Origin: Homoserinibacter gongjuensis
GTDB taxonomy: Bacteria > Actinomycetota > Actinomycetes > Actinomycetales > Microbacteriaceae
Assembly: GCF_030161875.1 (NCBI RefSeq)
Contig: NZ_BSVA01000001.1
Location: forward strand, 620,001 to 684,000
Length of the DNA stretch: 64,000 bases
Reading direction: 5' to 3'
The position numbers and the translations under genes were made by a program. Shown here one piece after another: positions 31,148 to 41,060 of this stretch (within the stretch, counting starts at the first letter, position 1; each line of letters begins with the position of its first letter). The notes beneath the pieces were generated by a model. The model worked only from the letters and a program-made list of their open reading frames with translations. It had not been told where the DNA came from and made no database searches.

Positions 31148-31677
31148 GCACCGACATGACCACGCCTGTTCAGCCCCTCGTCATCGACCACATCGGATTC
31201 CTCGTCGAGAACCTCGAAGAGGCGATCGAGCGCTGGTCGGTCGCGACGGGCTACACCTTCAGCCCCATCGCCCGCTACCGCACCCAGAGCTGGGTCGACG
31301 ACAGCAACCCCGAGCCGCACTGGCACGACGCGCGCATCTCCTTCTCCAAGGAGGGCTCGCCCGCCATCGAGCTCATGGAGTTCCACGGTGAGGGCACGCA
31401 CTCTGCACGGGAGGGCGAAGGCTTCCACCACATCGCGTTCATGAACGTGACCGACATCCAGGAGCGGAAGCAGCAGATGGCGCAGCTGGGGTTCTCCAAC
31501 AACGGTCAGGCGATCGACGAGAATGGCAATGTCATCCTCTGGTTCACCGAGAAGAAGGACCTCAACAATGTGCGCCTCGAGTACGTCAGCGCCGATCCGC
31601 AGCCGATCGTGGCGGACAACGGCGACGCCCTCGCTCCCGACGCCGCCGGCAAGCCCGACCTCTGGGCTCCTCGGTAG
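31144..31677 (+). CDS. VOC (glyoxalase-fold) family protein
   Basis: 177 residues with paired beta-alpha-beta-beta-beta modules. Likely metal ligands: His in IDHIGFLVENLEEAIERW, Glu in AIELMEFHGEG, His in EGFHHIAFMN and Glu in NVRLEYVSA. The pattern is closest to the methylmalonyl-CoA epimerase/glyoxalase_4 branch, whose members epimerise or isomerise alpha-carbonyl compounds. It is translationally coupled to a dehydrogenase and followed by a sugar kinase, so an epimerase or isomerase step on a keto intermediate is a reasonable guess. Confidence 0.78.
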   Translation: MSTDMTTPVQPLVIDHIGFLVENLEEAIERWSVATGYTFSPIARYRTQSWVDDSNPEPHWHDARISFSKEGSPAIELMEFHGEGTHSAREGEGFHHIAFMNVTDIQERKQQMAQLGFSNNGQAIDENGNVILWFTEKKDLNNVRLEYVSADPQPIVADNGDALAPDAAGKPDLWAPR

Positions 31678-31683
31678 GCCGTG

Positions 31684-32594
31684 ATGGGCGCTGCCGCGCT
31701 CGTCGTGGGCGAGACCCTGATCGACGTCGTCCACGCCGAGGGTGACCAGCCGACCGAGAAGGTCGGCGGGAGCGCCACCAACACCGCCGTGGCCCTGCGC
31801 CGTCTCGGCCGCGATGTGCTCATGGCGACATCGTTCGGCCGAGACGAGCGGGGGCCGCGATCGCCGAGTTCCTGGAAGCCGAACGCATCCCGCTGGCCGT
31901 GGATCCCTATGTGATCCCGCACACCTCGACCGCGACCGCGACGATCGGCGCCGACGGGGCCGCGAGCTACACCTTCGACCTCGACTGGCGGCTCGGCGAA
32001 CTGCTGCCGGCCGAACGCCCCGAGCTCGTGCACGTGGCCTCGCTCGGCGCGGTCGTGCCGCCGGGGAGCGCGGCGGTGCTCGCCATGGTGCGCGACCTCG
32101 CGGCGAGCACGACCGTGAGCTACGACCTGAACCTGCGGCCCGCCATGGTGGACTACCAGAGCGACCTCGCGGGCACGATCGGTCGGCTCGTCGACATCGC
32201 CCACATCGTCAAGGCGAGCGACGAGGACCTCGCGATGCTCTTCCCGCACCTGAGCTGGGACGACGCCGCCCGCGAACTGCTCGCGCGCGGTCCCGCCCTC
32301 GTCGTGATCACCTTGGGCGACAAGGGCTGCGCCTGGGTGGATGCCGACGGCACGGTCTCGGTGCCCGCTCACCCCACGACGGTCGTCGACACCATCGGCG
32401 CCGGCGACACCTTCGGTGCGGCACTGCTGGACGGGCTGTGGCGCCACCAGCTGCTGGATCGGGCGCGCGCCGGTCGCCTCGAGATCGACGACGCGACACG
32501 GGTAGAGATCCTCACGCGGGCGGCACGCGCGGCCGCCATCTGCGTCGCGCGACGCGGAGCGAACCCGCCCACGCTCGCCGAGCTCGACGGCTGA
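31684..32594 (+). CDS. PfkB family carbohydrate kinase (one frame break)
   Basis: Ribokinase-fold kinase, about 303 residues when restored. The N-terminus is ALVVGETLIDVV, the substrate motif GGSATNTAVALRRLG, and the ATP/catalytic motif is DTIGAGDTFGAALL with the catalytic Asp. The frame breaks at the G run 31850-31854; one added G gives GRDERGAAIAEFLEAERIPL and joins the pieces. Could phosphorylate fructose, 2-keto-3-deoxygluconate or a tagatose-like sugar. Third gene of the operator-D operon, 6 bp after the VOC gene. Confidence 0.84.
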
Positions 32595-32642
32595 GGCGGG
32601 CATCCGCCGTTCGCCGCCCCGGCCTGGCCTATCCGGGCCGGC

Positions 32643-34072
32643 CTAGGGGATGCGCCGCGTCGCGATGAGCTCCCGCAGCCAGAGCGCCGAGTCCTTGAGG
32701 ATGCGCTCCTGCGTGTCGTAGTCGACCCGCACGATGCCGAAGCGCTTGGAGTAGCCGTAGCCCCACTCGAAGTTGTCGAGCAGCGACCACACCTGGTAGC
32801 CGCGCAGGTCCACCCCCTGCGCCATCGCCCGGTGCGCCGCCCCGAAGTGACGCCGCAGGTAGTCCACGCGTTCGACGTCGTGCACGCGCGGACCCGCCTC
32901 CGTCTGGGTCACCCGGTCGGGGAACGCCGCGCCGTTCTCGGTGATCATGAGCGGCTGCTCGGGGAACTGCGCCTTCAGCGAGAGCAGCAGCTCCTCGAGC
33001 CCGTCGGGCACGATGTTCCAGCCCATGTCGGTGAAGGGGCCGGCCTGCGGCAGGAACTCGACGTTCCGCGAGCCCGGCCAGGGCGAGCCACCCATGTCCT
33101 TGTGGCCGTCGTTGTTGGTGCGCGGGCTGACGCCATCCCACATCCGCACCGTCACCGTGGAGTAGTAGTTGACGCCGAGCACCTCGAGCGGCTGGTTGAT
33201 CTGCGCAAGGTCGCCGTCGCGCACGAAGCCCCAGTCGGTGACCTCGCGCGTGTCGTCGAGCAGATCGGCGGGGTACTCGCCCAGCAGGATCGGATGCGTG
33301 AACGCCCGGTTGGCGAGGCCGTCGACGCGGCGGATCGCCTCGGGCGACGTGTCGTCGCTGCCCCGGATGACGTGGAAGTTGAGCGTGACTGAGAGGTCGG
33401 GGTCGTTGGTCGCCGCGCGACGCACCTCTTGCACCGCGAGGCCGTGGGCGAGGTTCAGGTGGTGCACGGCAGCGAGCGCCGCTGCACCGTCCGTGCGCCC
33501 CGGCGCATGCGCTCCCGAACCGTAGCCGAGGTAGGCCGAGCACCACGGCTCGTTGAGCGTCGTCCAGGTCGCGACGCGGTCGCCGAGCGCCTCGGCGGTG
33601 CGGGCCGCATACTCGGCGAAGCGATACGCGGTGTCACGCGCGGGCCACCCGCCCGCATCCTCGAGAGCCTGCGGCAGATCCCAGTGGTACAGCGTCGCGA
33701 TGGGACGGATGCCGCGCTGCAGCAGGCCGTCGACGAGCCGCGAGTAGAACGCGATCCCCGCCGGGTTCACCGCGCCCGCACCGGTGGCCTGGATGCGCGG
33801 CCAGGCGATCGAGAAGCGGTACGACTGCAGCCCGAGTTCCGCCATCAGGTCGAGGTCCGACTCCCAACGGTGGTAGTGGTCGTCGGCCACGTCGCCCGTG
33901 TCGCCGTTCCACACCTTGCCGGGTGTGTGGCTGAAGGTGTCCCAGATCGATGGGCCGCGCCCGTCTTCCCGGGCCGCACCTTCGATCTGGTACGAGGCGG
34001 TGGCGGAGCCGATGAGGAAGTCGGGCGCGAACTCGAGTCCGCGGTCAGAGGAATCCGGGGGTGCGGGGGCAT
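32643..34072 (-). CDS. GH1 beta-glucosidase/beta-glycosidase (one frame break near the start)
   Basis: About 476 residues when restored, the usual GH1 length. Acid/base Glu in [11 protein letters not shown], nucleophile Glu in MITENGAAF, and aglycone-site [18 protein letters not shown] near the C-terminus. The start at ATG 34072 is joined to the body by one base in the G run 34057-34061, giving [18 protein letters not shown]. No signal peptide, so it hydrolyses imported beta-glycosides. Divided from the ROK gene by a palindromic repeat. Frames after 34057 are intact. Confidence 0.87.
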
Positions 34073-34095
34073 TGCTCCATTCTGCCCCGGTCGTG

Positions 34096-34129
34096 GGTTT
34101 CGATACGTCGCTTCGCGGTTACTCGACCA
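34096..34129. repeat. Palindromic intergenic repeat of the GGTTTCGATACG...CTCGACCA type
   Basis: Imperfect palindrome running from GGTTTCGATACG to TTACTCGACCA around CGC-TTC-GCG. Elements of this kind are common between genes in Microbacteriaceae (recollection, not checked). Here the TAA stop of the ROK gene falls inside the repeat. Confidence 0.6.
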
Positions 34130-35308
34130 TCGAGGGCGTCGAGCCGAACGACGCCGGGTCGCGCAGGATCTGCGAGAACGCGAGCTCGGCCGCGCCGATG
34201 AGCAGGCGATCGCGGCGCAGGGCCGCGGCGCGGATGCGGGTGCCCTCCCAGGCGACGGGCAGCGTGCGTGCCGCGACGGCGGCCTCGAGTGCGGGCGCGT
34301 CCCACGCGAGGAGGGTGCCGAGGAAGCCGCCGAGCACGACGAGTTCGGGGCCGATCACGTTGATCGCGTTGCCGAGCGCGCCGCCGAGCACGATCTGCTG
34401 GCGCGCGAGCTCGGCGTGCAGCTTCGGGTCGTCGGAGGCGAGCACCGCCGCCTCGAACTCGGGCTCATCGGAGGTGCGGCGACCGAGGATCTCGAGCAGC
34501 CGCGAGCGACTCACCTCCTCCTCAAGCGTGCCGCCCACCGTGGCGCGGTGGGCCGGATCGTCGAGTCGCGGCCGGTTGTGCCCGAACTCCCCGCGTAGCC
34601 GAACGCGCCGCGATACGGCTGGCCGTTGACGATGACGCCGCCACCGATTCCGCTCGCACCGCCGTTGAGGTACACGAGCTGGTCGACCCCGCGCCCCACC
34701 CCGAACAGACGCTCCGCGAGCGCACCCAGGGTCGCGTCGTTGTCGGCGACGGTCGGCAGGCCGACCACCGACTCCACGAGGCGCGCGAACGAGCTCTCAC
34801 GCCATCCGAGATGCGGAGCCCAACGCACCACACCGTCGCTCGCCCGCACGAGTCCCGGCACGGCGAGGCCGACCGCGACGAGCCGACGATCCTGAGCGGG
34901 CCCGGACCGCAGCTCGTCGACGACCTCGCCGACGACCGCGGCGGCCTCCTCGGGGCTGGGGATGTGGTCGAGCTCGTGGCGGATGCGGTGCTCCACGCGC
35001 GCGCCGAGGCCCACGAGAGCCACGGTCACGGCGTCGATCTCGGGGTTGACGGCGATGATCGCGGGGCGCGGATCGGGCACGACGCGTCGCGAGGGACGGC
35101 CCACCCGATTGGTCGCCCCGGGGTCGGCCTCCTGCACGAGACCGAGCTCGACGAGCTCGGCGACGAGCGCCCCGATCGTCGATCGGTTGAGGCCGGTGAG
35201 CGCGGTCAGATCGGCGCGCGAGGGCGTGCCGCCCCGGTGCACGAGCTCGAGCACCGTCGAAAGGTTTCGACGGCGAACCGAGTCGACGGTGTCTCCGAGG
35301 GCTGCCAC
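34119..35308 (-). CDS. ROK family transcriptional regulator, XylR-like (one frame break)
   Basis: About 396 residues when restored: winged HTH (RADLTALTGLNRSTIGALVA) plus ROK domain (VAVGLAVPGLV, NDATLGALAERLFG, GGASGIGGGVI). The frame breaks at C run 34589-34592, after which GEFGHNRPRLDD resumes. The family zinc motif CxCGxxGCxE is not recognisable and is replaced by ATVGGTLEEEV. Start GTG 35308 lies 7 bp after TATTGT, a plausible leaderless arrangement; GTG 35317 is possible. Divergent from the xylobiose transporter operon, whose repressor it may be. Confidence 0.83.
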
Positions 35309-35402
35309 GTCGCACACAATAGCGGCTGCCGAAGCGTCGCCCGGCCCGACACCGCGGGGGCTGTGGCCCCTGGATGGGGGCGCAACCGTTATTTTGTTGT
35401 TA

Positions 35403-35432
35403 TTGACCCCAATTGCGGCATCTGCGTATGAT
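35403..35432 (+). promoter_or_regulatory. Sigma-70-type promoter of the xylobiose operon
   Basis: TTGACC (35403-35408), an 18-bp spacer and TATGAT (35427-35432), upstream of the binding-protein gene at 35490. Transcription would start near 35439, just ahead of the inverted-repeat operators. Confidence 0.7.
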
Positions 35433-35449
35433 CGCGGCATCCCAACCAC

Positions 35450-35476
35450 TTTCGACGTAGTTGTCGAAACTTTCGA
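35450..35476. promoter_or_regulatory. Overlapping operators TTTCGAC-N6-GTCGAAA and TCGAAA-C-TTTCGA
   Basis: Two perfect inverted repeats share bases: 35450-35469 and 35464-35476. They lie between the predicted transcription start and the ribosome site, where a bound repressor would block transcription. The second matches 43382-43394 upstream of xylA in the pattern TCGAANNTTTCG. Candidate binders are the adjacent ROK protein and the LacI protein at 42326. Confidence 0.65.
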
Positions 35477-35489
35477 GAGGTGTTCGAAG

Positions 35490-36782
35490 ATGAACAGAGC
35501 CCGGATTATCCGGGTCGGAGCGATCGCCGCGGCATCCGCTCTGACCATCGGCGGTCTCACCGCCTGCAGCGCCGGCGGCGGAGGCAACGACGACGGCACC
35601 GTCACCATCACCTGGTGGCACAACGCGACGACCGACCCGCAGCAGGGCATGTGGGAAGACGTCGCTGCGGAGTTCGAGAAGGACCACCCCGGCGTCAAGG
35701 TCGAGGTCACCGGCTACCAGAACGAGGACCTGCAGCGCACGCTCATCCCGAACGCGCTCCAGTCCGGCGACGCGCCCGACATCTTCATGGTGTGGCCCGG
35801 CGGCGAGGTTCGCTCGCAGGCCGACGCCGGCTACCTCATGGACCTCACCGACGTGATGTCCGACACCATCTCCGAGTACGGCGGAACCGTGAAGCCGTGG
35901 CAGGTCGACGGCAAGCAGTACGCCATCCCCTACACCTTCGGCATCGAGGGCTTCTGGTACAACAAGGACCTCTTCAAGGCCGCCGGCATCGACGAGCTGC
36001 CCGAGACCCTGCCCGAGCTCGAGGACGCCAACAAGAAGCTCCGCGCGGCCGGCACCACGCCGATCGCGGTCGGCGCCGGCGACCTGTGGCCGGCCGGCCA
36101 CTGGTGGTACCAGTTCGCGCTCGCCGCGTGCTCGACGGACACCCTGCAGAAGGCCATCCCGGCGCTCGACTTCAGCGACCCCTGCTGGGTCGAGGCGGGC
36201 GAGCTGCTGCAGGACTTCGTGGCGACCAACCCGTTCCAGGACGGCTTCCTCGCGACCTCCGGCCAGCAGGGCGCTGACAGCTCCGCGGGTCTCGTCGCGA
36301 ACGGCAACGCCGCGATGGAGCTCATGGGCGCATGGAACGCCGGTCAGATCGGCTCGCTGACGCCGGATGCCACCGTGCCCGAGTGGCTCGGCTGGTTCCC
36401 GATGGTGTCGGTGCCCGGCACCGCGGGTGACCCGACCATCACCATGGGTGGTGGCGACGGCTTCGGCATCTCGAAGGACGCCCCGAAGGAGGCCGTCGAG
36501 CTGCTGAAGTACATCGCGAGCGAGGACGTGCAGAAGCGCTTCGCCGAGACCGGCGCCGGCATCCCGGCTCACCCGGGTGCCATCGACTCGCTGACCGACC
36601 CCAGCCTCAAGTCGATCGCCGAGGGTCTCGCCGGATCGTCGTACGTTCAGCTCTGGCTCGACAGCGACCTCGGCCCGTCGTTCGGCAACCCGCTCAACCA
36701 GGCCATCGTGAACCTCATGGCGGGCTCCGGCACGCCCGAGGATGTCGTGAAGGCGCTGGAGGACACGGCCGCCGCGCTGTAG
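35490..36782 (+). CDS. bxlE: Xylobiose/xylo-oligosaccharide-binding lipoprotein, BxlE-like
   Basis: 430 residues from ATG 35490 (MNRARIIRVGAIAAAS) with GAGAGG upstream. The lipobox is GLTAC. The mature protein has the family-1 binding fold (TITWWHNATTD, PYTFGIEGFWYNKDLFKAAG, MGGGDGFGISKDAP). The order binding protein, two permeases, GH3 glycosidase is that of the bxlEFGA operon of Streptomyces, which imports and cleaves xylobiose. That order plus the neighbouring GH10, xylA and xylB support the ligand. No ATPase is encoded, so a shared MsiK-type protein is expected. Confidence 0.82.
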   Translation: MNRARIIRVGAIAAASALTIGGLTACSAGGGGNDDGTVTITWWHNATTDPQQGMWEDVAAEFEKDHPGVKVEVTGYQNEDLQRTLIPNALQSGDAPDIFMVWPGGEVRSQADAGYLMDLTDVMSDTISEYGGTVKPWQVDGKQYAIPYTFGIEGFWYNKDLFKAAGIDELPETLPELEDANKKLRAAGTTPIAVGAGDLWPAGHWWYQFALAACSTDTLQKAIPALDFSDPCWVEAGELLQDFVATNPFQDGFLATSGQQGADSSAGLVANGNAAMELMGAWNAGQIGSLTPDATVPEWLGWFPMVSVPGTAGDPTITMGGGDGFGISKDAPKEAVELLKYIASEDVQKRFAETGAGIPAHPGAIDSLTDPSLKSIAEGLAGSSYVQLWLDSDLGPSFGNPLNQAIVNLMAGSGTPEDVVKALEDTAAAL

Positions 36783-36821
36783 CGCGGCCCGTCCGGACGT
36801 ACACCCGTACAGATAGACAAC

Positions 36822-37789
36822 ATGACCAGCATCACTCAGGCAGGGCCCGCGGTCTCCGCGGGCCCTGCCGCCCCACCCACCCGTCCGCGCGCGCGCGGCG
36901 CGACGGCCGCAAGTGGCTCGAGATCGCCCTCTTCGCCGGCCCCGCGCTCATCGTCTTCGTCGGCTTCGTGATCCTCCCGGTCGTGCTCGCCGCCGTCTAC
37001 AGCTTCTTCAACTGGAACGGCCTCGGCCCGCTCGAGCGGTTCATCGGCTTCGACAACTACGCGCGCGCACTCACCGACCCGCTGTTCCTCAAGTCGATCG
37101 GCAACAACTTCACGATCGTCGGGCTCTCCCTGCTCATCCAGGGGCCGCTCGCGATCATCGTCGCGCTCCTGCTGAACCGCCGGATGCGCGGCCGCACGAT
37201 CATCCGCGCCGCCATCTTCGTTCCCTACGTGCTGGCGGAGGTCATCGCCGGTCTCTCGTGGAAGCTCCTGCTCTCGCCGCGCGGTGGCGTGAACGCGTTC
37301 CTCGAGTCCATCGGCCTCGGCGACCTCGCCCAGCCGTGGCTCGCCCAGCCCGACACCGCCCTCTGGGTGATGTTCGGCATCCTGACCTGGAAGTATCTGG
37401 GCTTCGCCATCCTGCTCATGCTCGCGGGACTCCAGGGCGTGCCCGAGGAGCTCTCGGAGGCTGCGGCCATCGACGGCGCCAGCTGGTGGAAGATCCAGTG
37501 GCACATCACGATCCCGCTGCTCGGCCCCACGATCCGCATCTGGGCGTTCCTCTCGATCATCGGATCGATCCAGCTGTTCGACATGGTCTGGGTCACCACC
37601 AAGGGCGGTCCCGTCGGGGCCACCAGCACGATGGCGACCTACATGATCCAGTACGGCCAGGGGAACCCCGGCTACGGCAGCGCCGTCGCCGTGATCCTGT
37701 TCCTGATCTCGCTCGTGATCGCCGTGCTCTACCAGCGCCATGCCATGCGTCGTGACCTCGGAACGTCCGACGCGCGAGGAGATGACTGA
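36822..37789 (+). CDS. bxlF: Sugar ABC transporter permease, MalF type, BxlF-like (one frame break)
   Basis: About 322 residues when restored, from ATG 36822 (MTSITQAGPAVSAGPAAPP). The N-terminal tail connects to the first helix (KWLEIALFAGPALIVFVGFV) through a break in the CG-rich stretch 36880-36897. The EAA loop reads SEAAAIDGAS. The first 15 codons encode, and are folded into, a perfect hairpin (36840-36868). The stop overlaps an alternative start of the next permease. Confidence 0.83.
36840..36868 (+). other. Hairpin at the binding-protein/permease boundary, inside the permease start region
   Basis: Arms GCAGGGCCCGCGG and CCGCGGGCCCTGC are exact inverted copies with a 3-nt loop. It begins 58 bp past the binding-protein stop and 18 bp into the permease gene. 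It could stabilise the upstream message and hold back permease translation. Confidence 0.7.
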
Positions 37790-37790
37790 C

Positions 37791-38660
37791 ATGACGACCG
37801 CATCCGTCCCCGCAGCTCAGGCGGGCACGCATTTCAACTGGCGCCAGCCGGTCATCTACGTGGTGGCCCTCACCGCGATCCTCATCTCGATCATCCCGGT
37901 GCTCTATATCTGGATCTCCGGCTTCCGTACGAGCGCCGACCTCAACGCCTCCCCCGGCGGGTGGCCGAACCCGTGGTTCCTCGGCAACTACGCGAACGTG
38001 CTCTCGAGCCCGAGGTTCTGGGGCTCGGTGTTCTCGTCGTCGCTCGTGGCCGTCGGAACGACGGCGGGCGTGGTCGTGCTCGGCCTGTGCGCGGCGTACG
38101 TGATCGCGCGCTACAAGTTCCGCGGGCGCCAGTGGCTCTACACCTTCTTCTCGGCGGGCCTCATGTTCCCGCTCACGGTGGCGGCCCTGCCGCTCAGCAT
38201 CCTGCTGCGCGACATCGGTCTGCACGGCACGTTCCTCGGCCTGATCATCCCGCAGGTGGCGTTCGCGCTGCCGGTGACGATCATCATCCTCGTGCCGTTC
38301 CTGCGGGCGATCCCCCTCGAGATCGAGGAGGCCGCGTCCATCGACGGCGCGAGCCGCATCGGGTTCTTCTGGCGCATCGTGCTGCCGCTCTCGCTGCCCG
38401 GCCTCATCACGGTCGGCGTGCTCGCGTTCCTCGGAAGCTGGAACGGCTACCTGCTGCCGCTACTCGTGATGGCTGCCGGCGGCATGCCGCAGGAACTCTG
38501 GACCCTGCCGCTCGGCGTGCAGCAGTTCTCCACGCAGTACTCGCAAGACACCGGAGCCGTGCTCGCGTACACCTCGCTCTCGATGGTGCCCGCGCTCGTG
38601 TTCTTCCTCGCCGCAGAGCGCCGCATCGTCGGCGGTCTGACCGGCGCCGTGAAGGGATAG
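37791..38660 (+). CDS. bxlG: Sugar ABC transporter permease, MalG type, BxlG-like
   Basis: 289 residues from ATG 37791, placed one base after the previous stop and nine bases after GAGGAG; ATG 37782 is in frame but too close to that site. Helices start at VIYVVALTAILISIIPVLYI. The coupling loop reads EEAASIDGAS. Frame intact. Ends two bases before the GH3 start. Confidence 0.87.
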   Translation: MTTASVPAAQAGTHFNWRQPVIYVVALTAILISIIPVLYIWISGFRTSADLNASPGGWPNPWFLGNYANVLSSPRFWGSVFSSSLVAVGTTAGVVVLGLCAAYVIARYKFRGRQWLYTFFSAGLMFPLTVAALPLSILLRDIGLHGTFLGLIIPQVAFALPVTIIILVPFLRAIPLEIEEAASIDGASRIGFFWRIVLPLSLPGLITVGVLAFLGSWNGYLLPLLVMAAGGMPQELWTLPLGVQQFSTQYSQDTGAVLAYTSLSMVPALVFFLAAERRIVGGLTGAVKG

Positions 38661-38662
38661 GA

Positions 38663-41020
38663 ATGTCGATCGACGTCGGTGTCGTGCCGGTCTGGCGCGA
38701 CACCTCGCAGACCACCGATGCCCGGGTCGAGGCGCTCATCGCCTCGATGACCCTGGAGGAGAAGCTCGCCCAGCTCTACGGGATCTGGGTGGGCGCCTCC
38801 TCCGACGGCGGCGAGGTGGCCCCCACCAGAACGACATGATCGACGACGTCGACATCGACGAACTGCTCCCGACCGGCATCGGCCAGCTCACCCGCCCCTT
38901 CGGAACGGCGCCCGTCGATCCTGCCCTGGGTGCGCTCTCGCTGCAGCGCACCCAAGAACGGATCGCGGCATCCAACCGTTTCGGCATCCCGGCGATCGCG
39001 CACGAGGAGTGTCTCGCCGGGTTCGCCACGTGGGGGCCACCGCCTACCCCGTGCCGCTGTCGTGGGGCGCGAGCTTCGACCCCGACCTCGTGCGCCAGAT
39101 GGCGTCGCGGATCGGCAGCGACATGCGCTCGGTGGGCGTGCACCAGGGCCTCGCTCCTGTGCTCGACGTGGTGCGCGACGCCCGTTGGGGCCGCGTCGAG
39201 GAGACGATCGGCGAAGACCCGTACCTCGTCGGCACGATCGCGACAGCGTACGTGCAGGGGCTCGAGCGCGCGGGAGTCATCGCGACCCTCAAGCACTTCG
39301 TGGGCTACTCGGCCTCCAAGGCCGGTCGCAACCTCGCGCCCGTCTCGGTCGGCCCCCGGGAGCTCGCGGATGTGCTGCTTCCGCCGTTCGAGATGGCCAT
39401 CCGCGAGAGCGGTGTGCGTTCGGTCATGAACGCCTACACCGACATCGACGGGGTTCCCACCGCCGCCGACCGCAGCATCCTGACCGAACTGCTCCGCGAG
39501 CGCTGGGGCTTCGCCGGCACGGTCGTGGCGGACTACTACGCGGTCGGCTTCCTCGCGCTCCTGCACGGCGTCGTGCCCGAGGGCGACTGGGGTGCCGCGG
39601 CGACCGCGGCCCTCACCGCCGGCATCGACGTCGAACTGCCGACGGTGCGCGGCTACGGCGCCCCCTGGCCGAGGAGGTACGTTCGGGCCGACTCGACGAG
39701 TCGGTCATCGACACCTCGCTGCGCCGCGTACTCGCCCAGAAGATCGAACTCGGGCTGCTGGATGAGCACTGGTCGCCCGTGCCGGCAGCGCTCGCCGGAG
39801 CGGATGACGTGGCCGACACCGACGCTCTGCGCGGCACCGTCGACCTCGACGGCGACGAGAACCGCGCCCTCGCCGCGCGTCTCGCCGAGCGGGCCATCGT
39901 GCTGCTCAAGAACGACGGCGTGCTTCCGCTCACCTCGCCGCGCCGGATCGCCGTGGTCGGGCCGACCGCCGACGACCCCTACGCGGTGCTCGGCTGCTAC
40001 TCCTTCCCTGCCCACGTGGGGGTGCAGCATCCCGAGACCCCGATCGGCATCGGGCTGCCAACGCTGCTCGAGTCGCTGCGGGCCGAGTTCCCGGGCAGCG
40101 ACCTCGTCTATGTGCGGGGCACGAGCGTCGACGGCGGCGAGACCGCCGAGATCGAGGCGGCCGCCGCCGCAGCCCGCGACGCGGATGTCGTGATCGTGGC
40201 TCTCGGTGATCGCGCGGGCCTCTTCGGGCGCGGCACGAGCGGCGAGGGCTGCGACGTCGAGTCGCTCGAACTGCCCGGCGCCCAGCAGCAGCTGCTCGAC
40301 GCCGTGGTCGCCGCGGGCACCCCGACCGTCGTGACGCTGCTGGCCGGTCGCCCCTACGCCCTGGGCGATGCGCCCGAGAGCGCGAATGCGATCATCGAGG
40401 CGTTCTTCCTCGGCGAGGAGGGCACGCGCGCCATCGTGGGCGCCCTGAGCGGCCGCGTCAACCCGGGCGGTCGCCTGCCGGTGAGCGTGCCCGCCACGCC
40501 GGGCGCCCAGCCATCGAGCTACCTTGCGGCCCCTCTCGCGCGCAAGAGCGGCGTGTCGAACATCGACCCGACGCCGGCGTACTGGTTCGGGCACGGCCTC
40601 TCGTACTCGAGCTTCAGCTGGGGCGACCTCGGCGTCTCGGGCAAGCTCTTCTCGCAGACCGTCGACGTGCGTCTCACCGTGACCAACACGAGCGAGCGCG
40701 ACGGATCGGATGTCGTGCAGCTGTACCTGCACGATCCCGTCGCGAGCGTGGTGCGTCCCGTGCAGCGGCTCATCTCCTACGCCCGCGTCGACCTCGCCGC
40801 GGGGGCCTCGGCCACCGTGACCTTCCGGGTTCCGGCCGAGCTGGCTTCCTTCACCGGTCGCGACGGCCGCCGCATCGTGGAGCCGGGCACGCTCGTGCTC
40901 GGCGTCGCGCGCTCGGCCGGCGAGATCCTGTTCGCACACACCGTCGAGTTGACGGGCGAGACGCGCGTGGTGGACCACACGCGCCCTCTCCACGCCGACG
41001 TCTCGGTCGAGGAGCATTAG
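38663..41020 (+). CDS. bxlA: GH3 beta-xylosidase/beta-glucosidase, BxlA-like (three frame breaks)
   Basis: About 786 residues when restored. The N-terminal barrel has KHFVGYSASKAGRN and the nucleophile Asp in GTVVADYYAVG (restored position about 291); the second domain has ERAIVLLKNDGVLPL and the C-terminus a fibronectin-III-like domain (TVDVRLTVTNTSERDGSDVV). Breaks lie at runs 38820-38824, 39032-39036 and 39661-39665, each cured by one added base. There is no signal peptide, so imported xylobiose would be split in the cytoplasm. The activity is inferred from operon context; GH3 also includes glucosidases. Confidence 0.85.
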
Positions 41021-41060
41021 GTGGTTGAGGAGCCCGCACAGCGGGCGTCTCGAAACCACC
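41020..41060. repeat. Palindromic repeat GGTGGTTGAGGAG...CTCGAAACCACC
   Basis: Outer arms GGTGGTT and AACCACC, inner arms GCCCGC and GCGGGC around ACA. It begins at the last base of the GH3 stop codon and supplies the first codons of the GH10 frame. Similar elements are frequent in intergenic DNA of Microbacteriaceae (recollection). Confidence 0.65.
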
